A program made the position numbers and the translations under genes. Of a stretch of DNA of 13,316 bases, positions 1 to 6,973 are shown piece after piece. Under the pieces are notes generated by a model, which was not told where the DNA came from, made no database searches, and worked only from the letters and a program-made list of their open reading frames with translations. Source of the DNA: Prevotellamassilia sp. (GTDB lineage Bacteria > Bacteroidota > Bacteroidia > Bacteroidales > Bacteroidaceae); assembly GCA_018383375.1 (NCBI GenBank), contig JAHAWW010000291.1, positions 1-13,316 on the forward strand. Direction: 5' to 3'. Position 1 is the first letter of the stretch, and every line of letters begins with the position of its first letter.

Positions 1-70
1 CCACTTCAATCTTACCCGGTTTGCCCTGTGAGTGATAAAGCAGGGCCGCTTCTTTCGTAATTTTGACCAT
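1..70 (-). CDS. maeB: NADP-dependent malic enzyme, 5' end only
   Basis: Only the first 23 codons are in the window; the gene runs off the left edge. The reading frame starts at the ATG whose complement is at 68-70 and gives MVKITKEAALLYHSQGKPGK followed by IEV. This closely resembles the N-terminus of the large (MaeB-type) bacterial malic enzymes, which begin M(A/V)KITKEAALxYHxxGxPGKIEV before a TQxDLSLAYSPGVA stretch. Family members oxidatively decarboxylate malate to pyruvate with NADP+, and long forms carry a phosphotransacetylase-like C-terminal domain; whether this one does cannot be seen. A promoter lies just upstream inside a repeat. The identification rests on recalled family sequence over 23 residues, so it is probable, not certain. 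Confidence 0.72.
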   Translation of the reverse strand, partial: MVKITKEAALLYHSQGKPGKIEV

Positions 71-100
71 ATTTGCTTTGTGTTGGTGTAATTTTCGTGA

Positions 101-132
101 CAAAGTTAGTGCAAGGCGAGCGGAATGGCAAG
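101..132 (-). promoter_or_regulatory. Promoter of the malic enzyme gene, inside the tandem repeat
   Basis: Read on the minus strand this is CTTG, 20 bases, then TAACTTTG. It fits the Bacteroidetes consensus TTTG-N19-21-TAnnTTTG, with one mismatch in the -33 box. It would start transcription near 95, giving an untranslated leader of about 25 bases. The -33 box and spacer lie wholly within the 60-base repeated segment; the final G of the -7 box is contributed by the flanking base at 101. Confidence 0.6.
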
Positions 133-245
133 AAAAACTTGTTTTTATTGACTTTCCCGAGCCACAGCCTAACTTGCACGAAGTGAAAGTTAGTGCAAGG
201 CGAGCGGAATGGCAAGAAAAACTTGTTTTTATTGACTTTCCCGAG
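102..245. repeat. Tandem repeat, 84-base period, 60-base identical core (102-161 and 186-245)
   Basis: Bases 102-161 and 186-245 are identical over 60 positions. Between them lie 24 bases, and a short match (CCTAA at 168-172 and 252-256) continues in register after the second copy before it decays. Each copy holds a small inverted repeat (AAAAAC-tt-GTTTTT; 133-146 in copy 1). The junction can fold in two competing ways: CTAACTT (169-175) with AAGTTAG (187-193), or CTTGCAC (173-179) with GTGCAAG (193-199). No transposase or terminal repeats are seen. It resembles a dispersed or variable-number intergenic element rather than an insertion sequence; presence elsewhere in the genome cannot be tested here. 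Confidence 0.9.
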
Positions 246-433
246 ACGATACCTAAGACTATAAACCCAGGCCCACCCACAAAAAGAGTCCTACCTGTGT
301 GATTAAGGTGACCGAACCGTTCAATCACAACAAATAACTAATACACAATGAGATACAAGGCTGTGATTGGGTGATTGGGAAAAAGGCAACATTTTGGGGG
401 TATAAGAGAATGGCTTTTAATCCCCCAAACCCG
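246..433. other. Intergenic stretch downstream of tdk, no gene
   Basis: No credible coding region. The only structure seen is a repeated motif around TGTGATT: 298-304 and 362-368 in one orientation and 323-329 in the other, so CAATCACA (322-329) and TGTGATTG (362-369) form an 8-bp inverted repeat with a 32-base spacer. No clear intrinsic terminator for tdk is visible. The gene-free interval as a whole is 71-433. Confidence 0.5.
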
Positions 434-1012
434 TCACTTTTGGTTTTTCATCGCCTCATTATAGCAGGCACGGCAAAGCGGCTCGTATTCGTCTTTTTCA
501 CCCAAAAGCACGCGTCGCTCGTCGGCCACGATGCGATGAGACACATAGGCAAGGTCGCCACATTTCACGCAGATGGCATGCACTTTGGTGACATCCTCAG
601 CCACGGCACAAAGTGCCGGCATCGGGCCAAAAGGCTGACCTTGAAAGTCCATATCCAGGCCGGCAATAATCACACGTTTGCCTTGATTGGCCAAAGTCGT
701 GCAAACCTCGACAAGACCTTGATCGAAAAATTGCGCCTCGTCTATGCCCACCACATCGGCTTCGGCGGCCAAGAGGAGGATGGAAGCAGCAGCCTCAACA
801 GGCGTTGAGGCAATCGTTGTGGCATCATGCGACACGACATCGGCCTCGCTATAACGCGTATCGAGGGCCGGTTTGTATATCTCGACTTTCTGGCGAGCTA
901 TGCGGGCACGACGCAAACGCCGTATGAGTTCTTCGGTCTTGCCCGAAAACATCGAACCGCAAATCACCTCGATGCGACCGCGCCGCGCACTATGTTCTTG
1001 AAATAATTGCAT
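434..1012 (-). CDS. tdk: Thymidine kinase (type II, TK1-like)
   Basis: Phosphorylates thymidine (and deoxyuridine) to the monophosphate with ATP, a cytosolic pyrimidine salvage step. The 192-residue length is normal for the family. Visible motifs: P-loop GSMFSGKT at residues 19-26, the Walker-B-like/catalytic DEAQFF at 91-96 with E92 as the probable catalytic base, the nucleoside-binding lasso region, and four cysteines C148/C151 and C180/C183 that form the structural zinc site. The start is set by a promoter about 25 bases upstream; earlier in-frame starts are not needed. It is a single-gene unit between the nucleotidyltransferase terminator and the malic enzyme leader. All key residues are intact. 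Confidence 0.96.
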   Translation of the reverse strand: MQLFQEHSARRGRIEVICGSMFSGKTEELIRRLRRARIARQKVEIYKPALDTRYSEADVVSHDATTIASTPVEAAASILLLAAEADVVGIDEAQFFDQGLVEVCTTLANQGKRVIIAGLDMDFQGQPFGPMPALCAVAEDVTKVHAICVKCGDLAYVSHRIVADERRVLLGEKDEYEPLCRACYNEAMKNQK

Positions 1013-1037
1013 GGAATGTGTTGTTGAAGAATGTATG

Positions 1038-1069
1038 CAAATTTATGGCATTTTGCCCAAAAGACCAAT
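1038..1069 (-). promoter_or_regulatory. Promoter of tdk
   Basis: On the minus strand: ATTG, 20 bases, TAAATTTG. The -7 box matches TAnnTTTG exactly and the -33 box matches TTTG at three of four bases. Predicted start of transcription is near 1031, leaving a leader of about 20 bases before the tdk ATG at 1012. Confidence 0.65.
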
Positions 1070-1110
1070 TTGACCAAGGTGTTAACTTGCCCAAAGACGT
1101 GCTTTGATAC

Positions 1111-1152
1111 TAAAAAAGCGGATATGCCGCGACCTTGGCCGGACATATCCGC
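1111..1152 (-). terminator. Intrinsic terminator of the nucleotidyltransferase gene
   Basis: GCGGATATG (1118-1126) and CATATCCGC (1144-1152) form a perfect 9-bp stem with a 17-base loop. On the minus strand the stem is followed at once by TTTTTTA (1117-1111). It lies about 50 bases past the stop codon of the gene at 1205 and before the tdk promoter, so it insulates tdk from read-through. Confidence 0.85.
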
Positions 1153-1204
1153 TGTCTTATTTCAGTTGGCCGCCATCAGGAGGTGACCACTTGGTGACGA
1201 ACGA

Positions 1205-2116
1205 TTAAAACATCTTGTCGGGATAAACACCATCGGCAGCCAGTTTCTCAAACTTGGCCACTACCTCGGGACGGTCTTCGGGATAAGTCACACCGAACCA
1301 CTTAGAGGTTGTGTCGAGCACTTCGCAAGTGGCTACGCCATCTTTGATGAGTTTGTCGACCATCAAGGGAATGAAGAATTCGCTCTTGAGGTTTTCCATA
1401 TTCTTCGGGTCAGAGAGGAAGGCCTTGAAGAATTCGTTGCTGTGGGCAAAATAGTCGGGAGTGAAGCCCCAGAAGTTCATCGACACGGGAGTGGTGTCGG
1501 GGATGGCCACCCACTGCTCGTTGTCGTCGAGATATTTCACCACACCGTCGAAGCGCTGGATTTTGGTGCGCTCAACGACAGAACTGAGGTGGTGATTTTC
1601 GTCGTATTCGCAAACGCCACGGCTCACGGTGCCACTCTCTGAGAGGGTATTGTCGACGCGGAAGCCCACCATGGCATATTTGCCGGTGCTGCCTTCGGGA
1701 AGGTTGCTGAGGAACTTGCCCATCACTTGGAATGCGTCACGATCATAGAAGTCGTCGCAGTTGATGACGGCAAAGGGCTCTTTGATGACGTCCTGTCCCA
1801 TCATAACGGCGTGGTTTGTACCCCAGGGTTTCGTACGGCCTTCGGGGCAGGTGAAGCCTTCGGGCAGTGCATCGAGGCTTTGGAACACCACTTCGCAGGG
1901 GATGTGACCTTCGTACTTGGCGAGGACTTTCTCGCGGAAGTCTTGTTCGAAGTCTTTGCGAATTACAAACACGAGTTTACCAAAGCCGGCCTGAATGGCA
2001 TCGTAGATGGAGTAGTCCATGATGGTTTCACCGTGAGGGCCAAGGCCGTCGAGCTGCTTCAAACCGCCATAGCGGCTTCCCATACCAGCAGCTAAGAGGA
2101 ACAATGTAGGTTTCAT
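1205..2116 (-). CDS. Sugar-phosphate nucleotidyltransferase (NTP_transferase family)
   Basis: A 303-residue GT-A-fold nucleotidyltransferase, expected to join a sugar 1-phosphate to an NTP to give an NDP-sugar and pyrophosphate; sugar and nucleotide cannot be told from sequence. Visible: the nucleotide-binding signature LAAGMGSRYGGLKQL at residues 8-22 (G11, G13, R15, K20), KPWGTNHAV at 96-104 in place of the usual KPxGTAxA base-contact loop, and INCDD at 118-122 supplying the probable metal-binding aspartates. Proteins very like this are common in Bacteroides and Prevotella and are usually annotated only as 'nucleotidyltransferase'. It stands alone with its own promoter and terminator, so context does not name the pathway. 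GlmU/MurU-like or RmlA-like substrate use are alternatives. Confidence 0.85.
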   Translation of the reverse strand: MKPTLFLLAAGMGSRYGGLKQLDGLGPHGETIMDYSIYDAIQAGFGKLVFVIRKDFEQDFREKVLAKYEGHIPCEVVFQSLDALPEGFTCPEGRTKPWGTNHAVMMGQDVIKEPFAVINCDDFYDRDAFQVMGKFLSNLPEGSTGKYAMVGFRVDNTLSESGTVSRGVCEYDENHHLSSVVERTKIQRFDGVVKYLDDNEQWVAIPDTTPVSMNFWGFTPDYFAHSNEFFKAFLSDPKNMENLKSEFFIPLMVDKLIKDGVATCEVLDTTSKWFGVTYPEDRPEVVAKFEKLAADGVYPDKMF

Positions 2117-2160
2117 TGGTATTAAGTTTTAAAGAGTATGAATTCTTTACCGCAAAACTA

Positions 2161-2168
2161 CAAATTTA
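2161..2168 (-). promoter_or_regulatory. -7 box of the nucleotidyltransferase gene
   Basis: TAAATTTG on the minus strand, an exact TAnnTTTG match, about 45 bases upstream of the ATG at 2116. The -33 region at the expected spacing has no good TTTG, so the promoter may be weak or helped by a regulator. The box lies within a near-palindrome (2161-2175). Confidence 0.5.
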
Positions 2169-2238
2169 TAATTTGTCATACAAGATTTAACGGCAATTCT
2201 TCTCTGTGTGAGGGGAGAACAATGCTGCTTCGAGATAA

Positions 2239-2850
2239 TCAAGGCCGCTTGTAGCCTTCGTTGAGCATACGATTGGCCTCTGCTATCATCTCTTGCGGAA
2301 CGCAATCGCCAAGCTGGGCCAGGAAATGAGGCATCTCACGCGCATAAACTTCGGCCATTCGCTGATGGATGCCAAAGAGCGTGGAATAGTGCACATTGGC
2401 CAGACGGTCGCACATCTTCAAGAAAGGTGCACCCTTGACTTGCCTGATGCCGGCATAGTAGTTGTCGCCGGCACGCTCTTCGCGTGTGCGGCCTTTGTCG
2501 TTGGTCAAAGCATAAACCAGTTCGGCTGCCTGGACGACGTCTATGCGACAACCTGACACGTTGAGCTGGGTGAAAATCTTTTTGAGGTCATTATAGGTCA
2601 AACGGGCGTCTTCGATGGAATCGTGAAACCAAGCGGCGGCGTATAGGGTGTCAATCTCTTCGTCACTATCAAGCAAGAGATGGGCGAAACGGGTGACATA
2701 AGAGGCCGTCAGGCGCAAATGAAACGCATAGGGCAGGCCGTCGCCATAGGTTTGATTGACCTCGGCGTGGATTTGGGAGGCCTTTTGGGTAATCTGCTCA
2801 ATAAAAGGCTCACGACGCAGATAATGATGGAAGAAATCTTCGGCATTCAT
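2239..2850 (-). CDS. HD-domain protein, small alarmone hydrolase-like (MESH1/SpoT-type)
   Basis: A 203-residue cytosolic HD-superfamily phosphohydrolase. The metal ligands stand in the expected order: H44, H76-D77 and D148 (in KMCDRLANV). The ED pair at E80-D81 (WFHDSIEDARLTYNDL) and the later TNDKGRTREER segment match the layout of the hydrolase domain of SpoT and of MESH1, where HDxxED and 'T-D-DK...R' features are typical. Such enzymes remove the 3' pyrophosphate of (p)ppGpp; MESH1 also acts on NADPH. No synthetase, TGS or ACT domain follows, so this is a stand-alone domain. It is the last gene of the radA run, 26 bases after the FAD gene. HD assignment is firm; alarmone specificity is inference, and another nucleotide is possible. 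Confidence 0.8.
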   Translation of the reverse strand: MNAEDFFHHYLRREPFIEQITQKASQIHAEVNQTYGDGLPYAFHLRLTASYVTRFAHLLLDSDEEIDTLYAAAWFHDSIEDARLTYNDLKKIFTQLNVSGCRIDVVQAAELVYALTNDKGRTREERAGDNYYAGIRQVKGAPFLKMCDRLANVHYSTLFGIHQRMAEVYAREMPHFLAQLGDCVPQEMIAEANRMLNEGYKRP

Positions 2851-2876
2851 AAAGCAGAGGTTTTACGCATAACACA

Positions 2877-4502
2877 TTATTGGGCATACCAAGCGGCCAC
2901 TGCATCGGCACAACGCTCGCCGTCTATAGCTGCCGAAACAATGCCTCCGGCATAACCGGCTCCTTCGCCACAGGGATAGAGACCGACCCAATCGGGATGA
3001 CACAACGCCTCGGGATGACGCACAATGCGCACAGGCGAGGAAGTGCGGGTTTCCACTCCTATAATAATGGCCTCGTTGGTGAGGAAACCACGGCTGCGTC
3101 GACCAAACTGATTGAAGCCATCACGCAGACGACGCGACACAAAGTCGGGCAACCAGAAATGAAGCGGCGAAGAGACGAGACCGGGAGAATAGCTGGATTT
3201 GGGGAGGTCGAAACTCAAACGACGATTGACGAAATCGGCCATACGCTGAGCCGGTGCCATCTGGCTACGACCACCTTGAAGCCAACAGGCTCGCTCAAGG
3301 GCTTCTTGGAAATACATCAATCGCAATGGGTTGGACGATTCGTCGAAATCGCTATGAGAGGCACGAAATGCTTCATCGGCCATAGCCTCAACCATAAACG
3401 AATGTAGCTCGCCATCTAAATCTTCGGGCCGTGTTTCGACAACCATTCCGGAATTGCTCCAGGCCGAACCACGATTAGAAGGACTCATACCATTGACCAC
3501 CACCTGTTCGGGGCCACTGGCCGCAGGCACGACAAAACCTCCGGGGCACATGCAGAAACTATAGACTCCCCTGCCCTCACTCTGGGCCACATAACTGTAT
3601 TCGGCAGCAGGCAACCAGCGACCACGGCCTTGACGACTGTGATATTGGATGCTGTCTATCAAAAACGATGGATGTTCCAGACGCACACCGACAGCAATGC
3701 CTTTAGCCTCAACACGGATGCCGGAATGATAGAGATAACGATAGACATCTCTGGCCGAATGGCCGGTGGCCAAAATGACCGGTCCTTCCCATTCTCTTCC
3801 ATTTTGTGTCCGTACGCCACAAATCTTTCCTGTCTGTTGCAAAAGGGCATCTACACGGGTCTGAAAATGCACTTCGCCACCCGAAGTGATGATTTGCTTA
3901 CGCATCGACTCGATGACGCGAGGCAGACGGTCGGTGCCGATGTGAGGATGGGCATCAACAAGGATATTGGTGCTGGCGCCGTGTTGACAAAACACCTGCA
4001 AGATACGCTCCACATTGCCGCGTTTTTTTGACCGCGTATAGAGTTTGCCGTCAGAAAAAGCGCCGGCACCTCCTTCACCAAAAGAGTAGTTGCTCTCGGA
4101 ATTGATGGTGTGATGACGCGAGATGGCAGCAATGTCTTTTCGTCGTTCATGCACATCTTTGCCACGCTCCAAGACGATGGGCCGCAAGCCCAGTTCTATC
4201 AGGCGCAAGGCCGCAAACAGTCCGCCCGGACCGGCACCCACGACAATGACGGGGCGAGCTTGCGACACGTCGGGATAGGCAATGGGTGGGAAGTCTAAGG
4301 CCGGAGCCGTCTCGTTGATATAGACATCGACAGTCAGATTGACCATGACCTGGCGTTGACGGGCATCGATGCTGCGGCGACGAATGCGGAGGTCTTTGAT
4401 TGTACGGGCATCGATGGCGAGTTGCTGAGCCACATAGCGGCGCAACTCACTCTCTTCGCAGGCCGTGCGGGGAACAACCCTGACACTGAGCGTCTGTAAC
4501 AT
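2877..4502 (-). CDS. FAD-dependent dehydrogenase of the COG2509 type
   Basis: A 541-residue cytosolic flavoprotein whose substrate is unknown. Seen: an N-terminal domain of about 80 residues typical of this family; the FAD dinucleotide-binding glycine motif GAGPGG at 89-94 with the ribose-binding acid at E112 (LERG); a glycine-rich FGEGGAGAFSDGKL at 141-154; the ATGHSA strand at 245-250; and the C-terminal CGEGAGYAGGI at 511-521, which contacts the flavin in related folds. I place the start at the ATG ending at 4502 (MLQTLSVRVV) rather than 63 bases earlier, because the longer form would overlap radA and adds an unlike leader peptide. Gaps are 28 bases to radA and 26 to the HD gene, which implies co-transcription. 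Confidence 0.88.
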   Translation of the reverse strand: MLQTLSVRVVPRTACEESELRRYVAQQLAIDARTIKDLRIRRRSIDARQRQVMVNLTVDVYINETAPALDFPPIAYPDVSQARPVIVVGAGPGGLFAALRLIELGLRPIVLERGKDVHERRKDIAAISRHHTINSESNYSFGEGGAGAFSDGKLYTRSKKRGNVERILQVFCQHGASTNILVDAHPHIGTDRLPRVIESMRKQIITSGGEVHFQTRVDALLQQTGKICGVRTQNGREWEGPVILATGHSARDVYRYLYHSGIRVEAKGIAVGVRLEHPSFLIDSIQYHSRQGRGRWLPAAEYSYVAQSEGRGVYSFCMCPGGFVVPAASGPEQVVVNGMSPSNRGSAWSNSGMVVETRPEDLDGELHSFMVEAMADEAFRASHSDFDESSNPLRLMYFQEALERACWLQGGRSQMAPAQRMADFVNRRLSFDLPKSSYSPGLVSSPLHFWLPDFVSRRLRDGFNQFGRRSRGFLTNEAIIIGVETRTSSPVRIVRHPEALCHPDWVGLYPCGEGAGYAGGIVSAAIDGERCADAVAAWYAQ

Positions 4503-4530
4503 AAGTGTAAGCAAAAAAGAGAATTGAGGT

Positions 4531-5913
4531 TTAACCAAACAAGGCCCTAAGGGCTTCTTCCACACGATGAACCGGCACTATCTCAATATCATAGGCTTTG
4601 ACATCAAGTCCTTTGAGATTGGCATCGGGCACGATTATCCGCCCAAAGCCCAGTTTGCAGGCCTCGGCAATGCGACCGGTGATGCGAGTGACAGGCCGTA
4701 TCTCACCACTCAGCCCCACCTCGCCGGCCATACAGACATCGCGCGGTATGGCTGTGTCGACATTGCTGGAGAGCACCGAGGCTATGACCGACAAATCGAT
4801 GGCTGGGTCGGACACTCTGATGCCGCCAGCAATGTTCAAGAAAACGTCTTTTTGGGCCAACTTAAAGCCGACGCGTTTTTCCAAGACAGCCAACAACATA
4901 TTGAGCCGACGGAGGTCGAAACCGGTGGCCGAGCGCTGGGGGGTGCCGTATGCAGCCGTAGAGACCAAAGCCTGGGTCTCGATAAGGAAAGGTCTGATGC
5001 CTTCAATGGCTGACGCGATGGCCACACCGCTCAATTCGTCATTGCCTTGCGTGAGCAGTAGTTCGGAGGGATTGTCCACCGGTCGCAGACCGTCTGAAAG
5101 CATTTCATAGATGCCCAGCTCTGAAGTGGAACCAAAACGGTTTTTGATGCTACGCAAAATACGATAAAGATAGTGGCGGTCGCCTTCAAACTGCAACACA
5201 GTGTCGACGATATGTTCCAAAATCTTGGGTCCGGCGATGGCACCTTCTTTTGTGATGTGTCCGATGAGCACCACCGGCACCCCACTCTCTTTGGCATATT
5301 TCAAGATGGCCGTGGTACACTCCCTGATTTGAGTCACGGCTCCCGGTGAGGCCTCGACGGCTTCTGAGGATATGGTCTGGATGGAGTCTATCACCACCAG
5401 GTCGGGTTTTGTCTCGCCGATGTGGCTGAAGATTTTTTCCAGACGGGTTTCGCACAACAGCAAACAGTCCTGACCTCCACCGCTCAAGCGGTCGGCACGC
5501 AATTTGATTTGCCGCTCACTCTCCTCGCCGCTCACATAGAGCACTCGTTTGCCGGCGAGGTGCATAATCGTCTGGAGCAACAACGTTGACTTGCCGATGC
5601 CGGGCTCTCCACCCAGCAAGATTAACGAACCGGGGACAATGCCTCCACCCAGCACACGGTCGAGTTCGGCATCGCCTGTCTTTATGCGCGGTTCTTCGGC
5701 AGCTTGCACGTCTTTAAGCGCCACCACCGTGGGTTCTCGCCGAGTCAAAGACGACAATGCGCCTGCAGCCTTGCCTTCAGAAGCGGCAGCGGCCGGGCGC
5801 ACCTTTATCTCGCGAAATGTGTTCCAAGCGCCGCAAGCGGGACAGCGTCCTACCCATTTGACCGACTCTTGTCCACACTCGCTACACACATACATCGTTT
5901 TATCTTTTGCCAT
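4531..5913 (-). CDS. radA: DNA repair protein RadA (Sms)
   Basis: Hexameric RecA-like ATPase that drives branch migration of recombination intermediates, working with RecA. The 460-residue length is standard. Domains in order: C4 zinc finger (C10, C13, C24, C27); an alanine-rich linker near 40-52; RecA-like ATPase with Walker A GEPGIGKST at 102-110 and Walker B LVVIDS at 172-177; the RadA-specific KNRFG motif at 257-261; and a Lon-protease-like C-terminal domain that lacks proteolytic function in this family. The start is the ATG ending at 5913 (MAKDKTMYVC), matching known RadA N-termini and leaving a 10-base gap to the MerR-type gene. A start 18 bases upstream would overlap that gene. Confidence 0.97.
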   Translation of the reverse strand: MAKDKTMYVCSECGQESVKWVGRCPACGAWNTFREIKVRPAAAASEGKAAGALSSLTRREPTVVALKDVQAAEEPRIKTGDAELDRVLGGGIVPGSLILLGGEPGIGKSTLLLQTIMHLAGKRVLYVSGEESERQIKLRADRLSGGGQDCLLLCETRLEKIFSHIGETKPDLVVIDSIQTISSEAVEASPGAVTQIRECTTAILKYAKESGVPVVLIGHITKEGAIAGPKILEHIVDTVLQFEGDRHYLYRILRSIKNRFGSTSELGIYEMLSDGLRPVDNPSELLLTQGNDELSGVAIASAIEGIRPFLIETQALVSTAAYGTPQRSATGFDLRRLNMLLAVLEKRVGFKLAQKDVFLNIAGGIRVSDPAIDLSVIASVLSSNVDTAIPRDVCMAGEVGLSGEIRPVTRITGRIAEACKLGFGRIIVPDANLKGLDVKAYDIEIVPVHRVEEALRALFG

Positions 5914-5923
5914 TGCGGAGCGT

Positions 5924-6268
5924 CTATTCAAGTTCTCCCAATTCTTTTCGCCAAGCTGCCAATTCGTTGCGCAGTTGCTGAAGGTCGTGAATGACCTCTG
6001 CGGTCTGCACCTCGCCGCTGTGGTTTTTCTTCAACACGTCACGTGCGGCTGCAATCTTGAGGCCTCGCACTTTGACGAGATTGTGCACCAGACGCACCTG
6101 TTCAAGGTCGTCTTTGGTGTAACGTCGTGCCTTGCCGCCAGTCTTCTTGGGCGAGATTTGTGGAAACTCTTTTTCCCAGAAGCGGAGTGTGCTTTCGGCC
6201 ACGCCGAACTGTTCGGCGACTTCTCCAATGGAGTAGAATTGCTTGAGGTCTTTGGATGAGTTTATCAT
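5924..6268 (-). CDS. Small MerR-family transcriptional regulator
   Basis: A 114-residue DNA-binding protein. Residues 11-80 form a MerR winged helix-turn-helix: FYSIGEVAEQFGVAESTLRF (11-30), WEKEFP, then the wing with RRYTKDDLEQV. Residues 90-114 (EVIHDLQQLRNELAAWRKEL) look like the antiparallel dimerisation coil. Nothing follows the coil, so there is no effector-binding domain and no cysteine set for metal or redox sensing. The start at 6268 (MINSSKD) is chosen because upstream in-frame starts lie within the preceding gene and give an unlike leader. It sits 25 bases after the flavin-reductase-like gene and 10 before radA. Target genes are unknown; autoregulation of the operon is a guess. Confidence 0.88.
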   Translation of the reverse strand: MINSSKDLKQFYSIGEVAEQFGVAESTLRFWEKEFPQISPKKTGGKARRYTKDDLEQVRLVHNLVKVRGLKIAAARDVLKKNHSGEVQTAEVIHDLQQLRNELAAWRKELGELE

Positions 6269-6293
6269 AATCGGCGAATATCGGAGGGTGAGT

Positions 6294-6806
6294 TTATTGC
6301 TCGAAAACGTTTTCAATCTCCACGACATAAACATCGTGCAGTCCGCCACCGGGCTTGTCGTGATACCAGCGCTCGAGTGCGGCTTTGTCAATAAAGCCGT
6401 CGGCCGTCAGTCGTGTCTTGTAGAGTTTTCGGCCTTCAATGGTGAGCCGAGCCTGCTCAAAAGAGACATTTCCGCCTGGCGTGGCCACCGGACGCAATCC
6501 GGTCTCTTTCACTTTGTCGTAGTCGCGACCCGACTTGGTGCCGCAGAAATTCAAAATATCCTTGTCTGCCTCGTCAAAGAAGGTCAAAGTGAGGCGGTCG
6601 TTTTGCTCCACGAAGTCGTGGGTATATCGTTCGGGCCGTATGAAAACAAAGGCTACAGGTTTGCCCCAAAGGAAGCCCACTCCACCCCAAGAGGCTGTCA
6701 TAGTGTTGAAGTGTTGAATATCTCCGGCCGTTATCAGCATCCATTCTTTGCCAATAATGCTGATGATGTCTTCTTTGGCCAATCTGGAAAGGTCTGTCTG
6801 TTTCAT
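6294..6806 (-). CDS. Flavin reductase-like protein (FMN-binding split barrel)
   Basis: A 170-residue cytosolic protein with the flavin_reductase-like split-barrel fold. The signature block is NTMTASWGGVGFLWGKPVA at 34-52, followed by IRPERYTHDF at 56-65, which in the family forms the FMN phosphate and ring pocket, and NFCGTKSGRD near 86-95, also typical. Relatives reduce free FMN with NAD(P)H or bind FMN as a cofactor; many Bacteroidales members are uncharacterised. It is the first gene of the five-gene run and has the only visible promoter of that run. The true substrate cannot be deduced. Confidence 0.88.
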   Translation of the reverse strand: MKQTDLSRLAKEDIISIIGKEWMLITAGDIQHFNTMTASWGGVGFLWGKPVAFVFIRPERYTHDFVEQNDRLTLTFFDEADKDILNFCGTKSGRDYDKVKETGLRPVATPGGNVSFEQARLTIEGRKLYKTRLTADGFIDKAALERWYHDKPGGGLHDVYVVEIENVFEQ

Positions 6807-6856
6807 GTGTTTGTGGTTTTGTTGGAGTGTTTGATAAGACCGCAGTCTCTTTTTGG

Positions 6857-6864
6857 CAAAGATA
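6857..6864 (-). promoter_or_regulatory. -7 box for the flavin reductase / merR / radA / FAD / HD operon
   Basis: TATCTTTG on the minus strand, an exact TAnnTTTG match. Predicted start near 6850 gives a leader of about 44 bases to the ATG at 6806. A -33 TTTG is not evident at 19-21 bases upstream. It lies immediately past the rpmA terminator, which supports it as a separate start site. Confidence 0.55.
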
Positions 6865-6900
6865 CGTAAAAACTCACGCTTATGGCATTTGCCAGCATCA

Positions 6901-6945
6901 AAAACGACAACACGGCAGAACTGTGTAGAGTCACAGTCTGCCGTG
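6901..6945 (-). terminator. Terminator hairpin after rpmA
   Basis: CACGGCAGAACTGTG (6911-6925) pairs with CACAGTCTGCCGTG (6932-6945): 14 pairs with one bulged A and a 6-base loop. On the minus strand it is followed by TTGTCGTTTTT, an interrupted U tract. It lies about 30 bases past the rpmA stop codon. Confidence 0.75.
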
Positions 6946-6973
6946 CGAATGAGTTTCTTAGGAAATGTCTTGT

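Noticed and set aside
102..245. CRISPR array or insertion sequence
   Set aside because: Two units with 84-base spacing, a 60-base core and a 24-base interval do not fit CRISPR; no transposase, terminal inverted repeats or target duplication are seen.
63..302. Open frame of 79 codons on the plus strand (and a 67-codon one opposite) across the tandem repeat
   Set aside because: Both are made mostly of the repeated 84-base unit, which is a multiple of three and so keeps any open frame open; the peptides show no family resemblance and the promoter-like content better explains the sequence.
298..369. CRP-like site built from TGTGATT and AATCACA
   Set aside because: The half-sites are about 20-30 bases apart instead of 6, and the location is downstream of tdk and far from the malic enzyme start.
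2195..2222. Hairpin TTCTC/GAGAA as terminator of the five-gene operon
   Set aside because: Only five pairs with a long loop and no T tract in the minus-strand direction; too weak to call.
5549..6259. 236-codon open frame on the plus strand
   Set aside because: It lies opposite radA and the MerR-type gene, whose proteins are clear; the antisense peptide is unlike any family and spans the gene junction.
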